DNA of 64,000 nt, from positions 1 through 64,000 of the forward strand of contig QKAF01000093.1 in NCBI GenBank assembly GCA_003246455.1, in the 5' to 3' direction. Shown here piece after piece: positions 59,257 through 64,000 of this stretch (position 1 is its first letter; every line of letters starts with the position of its first letter). The notes under the pieces were generated by a model. The model was not told where the DNA came from and did no database searches. It was given only the letters and a program-made list of their open reading frames with translations. The position numbers were made by a program, and so were the translations under genes. The stretch is from Bacteroidota bacterium (lineage in GTDB: Bacteria; Bacteroidota; Ignavibacteria; SZUA-365).

Positions 59257-60555
59257 TCAGAGCAGCAGCCAGCCGATCAGCGCCAATCCGGTGATGAGCA
59301 CCAGGCCGAAACCCGGCAGGGTATAGCGCCGCAGCGCGGCGGCACCGAGGGAAAACGCGATGCTGCCCTTCACGATGGTATTCATCACGACGGCGATCAG
59401 GATCGCGACGGACGCGGTGCTTTCGCTCAGCGTCGTTTTCGACAGGTTCGCCATCGAAAGCGTGATGGCGTCGACGTCCGTCAGTCCGGCCAGACCCGCG
59501 GCCAGGTACACGCCCCCGTCGCCCAGATAGATCTGCGCCGCCTTCGAGGCGAAGATGATGACGGCGAAAATCAGACCGAACTTGATCGCCGACATGAGTT
59601 CGAACGGATTCTTCAGGTCCACGTCGGTCGTGCTGTCCTTTTTCTTACCGAAGAGCAGAAGCATGCTCGCGCCCACCCCGCTGACGGTGAGGATGGCAAT
59701 GAACGGCCAGATGAACGCCAGGAGGGAGCGGTTCACCACCGCGATTTCCACCAGGATGCGGGGAAACATGATCGAGCAGGCCAACACGATCGCCGAGGCA
59801 AAGGTCTTTCCCAGTTCCGGCGCCTCGCGGCTTTTCTGCGAGAACGACAGGGTGACGGCCGTACTGGATACCAGGCCGCCCATCATGCCCGTCAGCGCCA
59901 GTCCCTTTTTCGATCCGAAGACTTTGACCAGAACGTAGCCCGCGAAGCTGATGCCCGCGATCAGCACCACCATGTACCACACCTGCCGCGGATTGAGGAC
60001 GTCGAGCGGACCGAGCGTGGTATTGGGCAGAATCGGCAGGATGATGGCCGTGATGATCGCGAATTTCAGCGTGGCGTAAATATCCTCCGCCTGCACGTGG
60101 GAAACGAGCTGCCGCAGCGGGGCTTTGAGTGAAAGGAAGAGCGTGAGCACCACGCTGGTGGCGACGGCCACGATGTAGAATTCGTGGTGGATGAGAACGC
60201 CGAGAATGAACACGACGATCGCCGCGACCTCGCTGGTCGCCCCGTGAAAGCCCGTGCGCGCTTCCAGAAAGTATGAGACGATGACCATCGCCATGAAGCC
60301 CGCGGCGAACACCCCGAGCACCCACGGCGCGATCGCCGTCCCGAGAAGTCCGGAGAGGAATCCCAGCAGCGCGATCAGCGGAAACGTGCGGATGCCGGCG
60401 AACAGTTTCTGATGATCCTCCGACGATCGTTCGCGCTCGATGCCGACCAGCGCGCCGACGAGCAGGCTGATGGCGCCTTTCTGGAAGAGCACGGCGAGGG
60501 AGACGTCGAGCGCCGCGGGGAGCGCTGATTGAAGCAGGGCTGGGATGGGAGTCAT
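59257..60555 (-). CDS. MgtC/SapB - DUF4010 family membrane protein
   Basis: 432 residues with about 12 hydrophobic segments. The first third is MgtC/SapB-like (FQKGAISLLVGALVGIERERSSE, FAGIRTFPLIALLGFLSGLLG), the rest is the DUF4010 region (GGLVSSTAVTLSFSQKSREAP, AGLAGLTDVDAITLSMANLS). The family is found in Mg2+-related and transport contexts but has no settled activity. ATG 60555 precedes the first membrane segment and lies about 30 bases behind TATATT (60586-60591, minus). Longer starts overlap the divergent gene region. Confidence 0.9.
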   Translation of the reverse strand: MTPIPALLQSALPAALDVSLAVLFQKGAISLLVGALVGIERERSSEDHQKLFAGIRTFPLIALLGFLSGLLGTAIAPWVLGVFAAGFMAMVIVSYFLEARTGFHGATSEVAAIVVFILGVLIHHEFYIVAVATSVVLTLFLSLKAPLRQLVSHVQAEDIYATLKFAIITAIILPILPNTTLGPLDVLNPRQVWYMVVLIAGISFAGYVLVKVFGSKKGLALTGMMGGLVSSTAVTLSFSQKSREAPELGKTFASAIVLACSIMFPRILVEIAVVNRSLLAFIWPFIAILTVSGVGASMLLLFGKKKDSTTDVDLKNPFELMSAIKFGLIFAVIIFASKAAQIYLGDGGVYLAAGLAGLTDVDAITLSMANLSKTTLSESTASVAILIAVVMNTIVKGSIAFSLGAAALRRYTLPGFGLVLITGLALIGWLLL

Positions 60556-60697
60556 GGGCACGCTGTCCGATGTGAGGGGCGTTGAAATATAGACGATGAC
60601 GAAGAGAGAAAAAAAATCCGCCGCGGGCGGAATCACGGAATTTTTCCGCGCGCGATGTGTCAAGACCATGTGCCCGTCTCGGAAGGAAGGAGTCATC

Positions 60698-62788
60698 ATG
60701 CATCGTCCGCCCATTTTTCTGCTCTTCATCATTCTCGTGCTCGCCGCCGTCCCCGATGCGGAGGCCGGCAGGCTCTATGCACGACGACCCGGCACCGCCT
60801 CTCCGGTGTATAATCTCACGCAGACCGAAGTGCATACGCGCACGACGATACGCAACATTCTCGCCGTCACGCACGTGGACGAAACGTTCCACAACGACCA
60901 GGCCGCCGAGCTGGAGGGCTTCTACGTCTTTTCCCTCCCGGAAGGCGCAACGGTGGACGGCCTGTGGATGTGGCTCGACGGCAAGCGGTATACCTTCATG
61001 GTCAAGCGGAAGGAAGAGGCGCAGCAGATTTACGATTCGCTCCAGGAAAACCACATCGGCGACCCGGTCATACTCGAATCGATGGGCGCCAACCGTTTTC
61101 AGATCCGCATCACCCCGATCCATCCCAACGACGACCGCCGGATCGAGCTGCAGTATTTCCAGGTGCTGCCGGTGGATGCGGACGGCTTCGTCCGCTACGA
61201 TTATCCGATGAACATGTCCGGTTACCAGGGCACGGGGGTGGGAAAACTCGATATCGAGGTCGCCCTCGACATGGACGCCCCCATCGACCGGATAGAAACG
61301 AATTTCGACGATCGTCCGATGATGCAGGCGCTGACGCCGTTCAGCGACCGGCATGTCAACGTGAATCTCAACGCGGAGAATGTCGTGCTGGCCGAGGATT
61401 TCACCGTCGAGTACCGGCTGGAAGGATGGGCAGATTCGCTGTTCGCGCTGCGTCACAGCGATCCCGTCGCCGCGGACAGCAGCACCTTTCTCCTGTGGTT
61501 CCCCGACACGATCGACGTCTCTGCGTACGCGAAAGTCGATTTCGTTTTCGCGATCGACGCCTCCGGAAGCATGACCGGTCTGCGGCGGGGAATGGTCATG
61601 TACACGCTGCAGCGCATCCTCGTCCGTCTGATGCGCTATGATCGGTTCGCAATCATTCTGTTCAACGACGGGATGCAGCGCTTCCCCGCCGATACCGCCA
61701 TGGCGTTCGCCAGTCCCGAGTCGATCCAGGAAGCGCTCGCGTTTCTGCAGGAGCGCTACCGCCCTTCCGGAACCACCAATTACCAGGCGGCGCTCGAGCA
61801 GGTGGCTCCCAGCGCATTGCGTCCGGAAGCCCACCATCGCTGCGTGTTCGTGACGGACGGGCTGCCGAACGTCGGCGCGACATCCGTCAACGGCCTGCTT
61901 CCGTATTTCATGATCAAGAACCGGCTCACGTCATTCTACCCGCTGACGATCTATACCGAAAGCATCGACGTTCTCAGCGAGCTGGCGCGGCTGACCGGAG
62001 GAAAGATCACGGCGCTGGAGCAGGGAATGGATATCGACGATGCGCTCGAACGCCTCAGTTTCGATTTCACGTCGTCCACGGTCATGCAGGCGATGCTGAC
62101 CTACCCCGAGGGGGTCGTCGACGCCTTTCCGCTTCGTCCGCTCCTTGAAGTCATGCCGGCCCGGATGACCGGCGCGGGACGCTTCCCGGCGCCCGTGCAG
62201 GGGCCGTGCACCTTCACCTACACCCTCCCGGGCATCGAAATACAGACGCAGGACACCCGCACGCTGACCCTCGACAACAATCCCGACGAACTCGTGCAGG
62301 TGTCGCGCTACTGGGCAGCGCTGCGGATCCAGCAGCTTCTCGATCAGCTGCGCGACGTGACCGACTCGACGGAAATCAAGGAAGCCGTGATCCGCCTGAG
62401 CGAGAAGTACATGATCCTGACGCCCTTCACCGCCTTCATCATCTACCGCGAGCCCGACGATCCGGGCGGAGGTCTCGCAGCCGGAGAACTGGCTGCTGCG
62501 GAAGAACTCCAGCTGGTGCAGAACTATCCCAATCCGTTCAATCCGTCGACATCGATCCGGTTTTTTCTTCCGTACCGCGGCAGCAGCGCGCGCGCCAGCG
62601 TCCGTGTCTACGACGTCCTCGGCAGGCTCGTGCGGATTCTCGCCGACGACCTCGACGCGCCCGGGTGGCAGACCGTGACCTGGGACGGCCGAGACGACGC
62701 GCAGCGTGCCGTCGCGTCCGGGACCTACCTCTGCGTCCTGTCCTTCGGCGGCGAACAGCGTGTGATCACCATGACATTGTTGAAATAA
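60698..62788 (+). CDS. VIT-VWA domain secreted protein with T9SS sorting domain
   Basis: 696 residues from ATG 60698 (AAGGAAGGAG site; signal FLLFIILVLAAVPDAEA). A VIT domain (VHTRTTIRNILAVTHVDETFHN, EGFYVFSLPEGATVDGLWMW, QQIYDSL) is followed by a VWA domain with MIDAS DASGSMTGL near residue 287 and VFVTDGLPNVGA. After a beta-rich region comes EKYMILTPFTAFIIYREP, the typical VIT-VWA ending. The C-terminus is a sorting domain (LVQNYPNPFNPSTSIRFF, VYDVLGRLVRIL, ASGTYLCVLSFG). It probably binds a protein ligand at the cell surface. The BNR gene follows after 10 bases. Confidence 0.93.
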   Translation: MHRPPIFLLFIILVLAAVPDAEAGRLYARRPGTASPVYNLTQTEVHTRTTIRNILAVTHVDETFHNDQAAELEGFYVFSLPEGATVDGLWMWLDGKRYTFMVKRKEEAQQIYDSLQENHIGDPVILESMGANRFQIRITPIHPNDDRRIELQYFQVLPVDADGFVRYDYPMNMSGYQGTGVGKLDIEVALDMDAPIDRIETNFDDRPMMQALTPFSDRHVNVNLNAENVVLAEDFTVEYRLEGWADSLFALRHSDPVAADSSTFLLWFPDTIDVSAYAKVDFVFAIDASGSMTGLRRGMVMYTLQRILVRLMRYDRFAIILFNDGMQRFPADTAMAFASPESIQEALAFLQERYRPSGTTNYQAALEQVAPSALRPEAHHRCVFVTDGLPNVGATSVNGLLPYFMIKNRLTSFYPLTIYTESIDVLSELARLTGGKITALEQGMDIDDALERLSFDFTSSTVMQAMLTYPEGVVDAFPLRPLLEVMPARMTGAGRFPAPVQGPCTFTYTLPGIEIQTQDTRTLTLDNNPDELVQVSRYWAALRIQQLLDQLRDVTDSTEIKEAVIRLSEKYMILTPFTAFIIYREPDDPGGGLAAGELAAAEELQLVQNYPNPFNPSTSIRFFLPYRGSSARASVRVYDVLGRLVRILADDLDAPGWQTVTWDGRDDAQRAVASGTYLCVLSFGGEQRVITMTLLK

Positions 62789-62798
62789 GGAGGGATAC

Positions 62799-63851
62799 AT
62801 GCGAACGCTCGCCATCATCATCGCGCTGCTCGTGTCCGGTGCCGCCGCCACGGCGCAGACCTCCGCTTGGGAGCCGATGAACCGCGGTCTCGGACACTCA
62901 TACATTTACTCCCTCGCGATCGATCCCGTCGATTCCCTCCGCATGTTCTGCGGCACGGACGCGGGACAGGTCTACGAAAGCGTCGACGGCGGCTTCAACT
63001 GGGAGCTGCGCAGCAGCGGACTTCCGCCGACGACTTCCGGCTGGCGCGTGGGCGGACTGTATCTCGATCCCACCGACCGGTACCTGCTGTACGCCGGATT
63101 CAGCGACGGACCCGTCGGCCAGCGGCTTTTTGAAAGCCGCAACGGCGGTGCGAGCTGGATGAACATTCCGACACCGAATAACTGGAGCGTCTTTCACATC
63201 CTTCCCGTCCAGCTCACGCAGCCGCGTCTCGTGGTCGCCCTGGGTTCGCAGCAGGGACTTTTCTGGACGGCGGACCGGGGGGAGCACTGGAGCAGCGGCA
63301 TCGGGGCGACCGGCGTGCAGTGCGTGGCCATGCATCCCGAGCGGCCGGCGGTGCTGCTCGCGGGCACCGTCGGCGGAACCAAACCCGCTCTTCGACGTTC
63401 GAATGACGGCGGCGTAACCTGGCTTCCGCATTCCATGGATTTCGTCAAATCGTCGGTCGGCGTCCGTGCAATCACCTTTTCTCCCAGCGATCCCAATACC
63501 GTGTACATGGGGGTGACGCAGGGCGCCACCGGGATCGAGGCCGGCCTGTACAGGTCGAACGATGCCGGACTGACCTGGGAGCGTATCTACCGTATCGCGG
63601 AGATCTCCGATATCGCCGTGCATCCGCGCAACGAGAATCTCATCTATATCTCCGCGATCCACAGCGGCGTGCTGCGAAGCAAGGACGGCGGGCGCAGCTG
63701 GACCACCGTCACGACGGGACTTCCGACCACCGACGTCATGCGCGTGCGGATTGCACCCGGCTACCCGGTCTGCGTCTTCGCCGTCACCCTGAGGCATGGC
63801 GCATTCCGCATGGTGGACGAGGAACTGCGGGAGGACATGTTCACCCGATGA
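62799..63851 (+). CDS. Secreted BNR/ASP-box propeller protein
   Basis: 350 residues: signal peptide (IIIALLVSGAAATAQ), then repeated ASP-box/BNR blades (SVDGGFNWELR, SRNGGASWMNI, SNDGGVTWLPH, SNDAGLTWERI, SKDGGRSWTTV), enough for one six- or seven-bladed propeller. Unlike the giant paralogues it has no sorting domain. An AGGAGG site precedes the ATG. It is co-transcribed with the VIT-VWA gene. A binding function is likely; there is no catalytic signature. Confidence 0.85.
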   Translation: MRTLAIIIALLVSGAAATAQTSAWEPMNRGLGHSYIYSLAIDPVDSLRMFCGTDAGQVYESVDGGFNWELRSSGLPPTTSGWRVGGLYLDPTDRYLLYAGFSDGPVGQRLFESRNGGASWMNIPTPNNWSVFHILPVQLTQPRLVVALGSQQGLFWTADRGEHWSSGIGATGVQCVAMHPERPAVLLAGTVGGTKPALRRSNDGGVTWLPHSMDFVKSSVGVRAITFSPSDPNTVYMGVTQGATGIEAGLYRSNDAGLTWERIYRIAEISDIAVHPRNENLIYISAIHSGVLRSKDGGRSWTTVTTGLPTTDVMRVRIAPGYPVCVFAVTLRHGAFRMVDEELREDMFTR

Positions 63852-63913
63852 ACACAGTCGCGACGGAGCACTGCCTCCCAGGGACCTTTTCTTCCCGCGG
63901 GGAAAATTCCCGC

Positions 63914-63942
63914 TTGCATGAAGGAAAAAAACTCCGTAGCTT
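63914..63942 (+). promoter_or_regulatory. Promoter of the Rrf2-like gene
   Basis: TTGCAT (63914-63919), 17-base spacer, TAGCTT (63937-63942). The -10 overlaps the left arm of the inverted repeat. Confidence 0.5.
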
Positions 63943-63970
63943 AACATCGATAATAAACTCGATGTTAAGC
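63939..63970. promoter_or_regulatory. Inverted repeat, likely autoregulatory operator
   Basis: Perfect 12-base arms GCTTAACATCGA/TCGATGTTAAGC with an 8-base spacer. It covers the -10 element and transcription start just before the Rrf2-like ATG, where an Rrf2 dimer would repress its own gene. Confidence 0.65.
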
Positions 63971-63974
63971 GCTC

Positions 63975-64000
63975 ATGTCCATTATTTTCTCCAAAGCTTG
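63975..64000 (+). CDS. Start of probable Rrf2-family regulator (truncated by window end)
   Basis: Only eight complete codons are visible: MSIIFSKA. Many Rrf2 proteins start M-x-x-x-FSKACEY/FS-R-A-CEYG, and the next bases (TG) allow Cys. The palindrome and promoter upstream fit a self-regulated iron-sulfur or redox regulator. Identification rests on a very short match plus context. Confidence 0.45.

Noticed and set aside
1-64000. tRNA or rRNA genes, insertion sequences, phage genes
   Set aside because: Intergenic regions were read for T-loop-like GTTCGAATC patterns, transposase motifs and integrases; none was found. The HTH units of the CHAD protein resemble IS630 but there is no DDE catalytic domain.

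Overview
The window is about 60% GC and gene-dense. It looks like a chromosome segment from a bacterium of the Bacteroidota/Chlorobiota (FCB) side of the tree, probably an Ignavibacteria- or Kapabacteria-like lineage. That placement is inference. It rests on several secreted proteins ending in type IX secretion (T9SS) type A-like sorting domains (YPNPFNPSTS or WPNP signatures followed by GVYF...R tails), a PD40-OmpA lipoprotein resembling PorE, a trimeric [FeFe]-hydrogenase, and many lipoproteins and outer-membrane proteins. I see no rRNA, tRNA, CRISPR array, insertion sequence, prophage or integrase, so this reads as ordinary chromosome with unusual individual genes.

Layout. 1-3.4 kb (minus): a secreted VWA protein with an apparent frameshift, a PorE-like lipoprotein and a beta-barrel. 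3.7-7.8 kb (minus): a tight operon of ndk, a NUDIX hydrolase, NamZ muramidase, a lipoprotein and a degenerate HisA-like barrel. 7.8-10.8 kb (minus): radical SAM protein, methyltransferase and DUF6599-like protein. 11-12.8 kb: divergent RluA-type pseudouridine synthase and FKBP lipoprotein. 13-17.9 kb (minus): hydCBA followed by an orphan receiver protein, with a 15-bp tandem repeat between. 18.2-30.5 kb (minus): small membrane protein, S8 protease, Ig-like lipoprotein and two giant BNR/ASP-box paralogues. 30.6-36.5 kb: CoA-binding protein, CPXCG protein, AMIN amidase, SpoIIE-type phosphatase, MFS transporter and NAD-dependent isocitrate/isopropylmalate-type dehydrogenase. 36.6-41 kb (plus): propeller-like lipoprotein, two small tandem paralogues and a Tat-exported DUF362 protein coupled to a second DUF6599 protein. 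41.1-43.3 kb (minus): rhodanese, FmdB zinc ribbon, DUF6132 and an M24 peptidase. 43.5-46.5 kb (plus): trkA-trkH. 46.5-50.8 kb: FrsA-like alpha/beta-hydrolase fold protein, T9SS cargo and glyA. 50.8-57.4 kb (minus): glycosyltransferase, AroB-AroA fusion and an M16 peptidase pair. 57.7-59.2 kb (plus): HTH-HTH-CHAD protein. 59.3-60.6 kb (minus): MgtC/DUF4010 membrane protein. 60.7-63.9 kb (plus): VIT-VWA T9SS cargo plus a BNR protein. The last 26 bases begin what looks like an Rrf2-family regulator behind a perfect inverted repeat.

How the genes fit together. Much of the coding capacity serves the envelope: secreted propellers, proteases, peptidoglycan enzymes and lipoproteins. The metabolic genes point to an organism with fermentative or H2 metabolism (HydABC), potassium uptake, shikimate and one-carbon metabolism. 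Intergenic regions share recognisable promoters: TTGACA-like -35 elements and AT-rich -10 elements of the TATATT/TAGTTT/TATTTT type, often preceded by TTCG.

Most unusual items: a bifunctional 3-dehydroquinate synthase/EPSP synthase fusion in the domain order of eukaryotic AROM; a CHAD protein carrying two tandem transposase-type HTH units; three proteins whose family motif has lost a catalytic residue (HisA-like, RluA-like, alpha/beta-hydrolase-like); a HydA with Ser at the usual proton-relay Cys; and palindromes at the start sites of the hydrogenase, beta-barrel and Rrf2 promoters.
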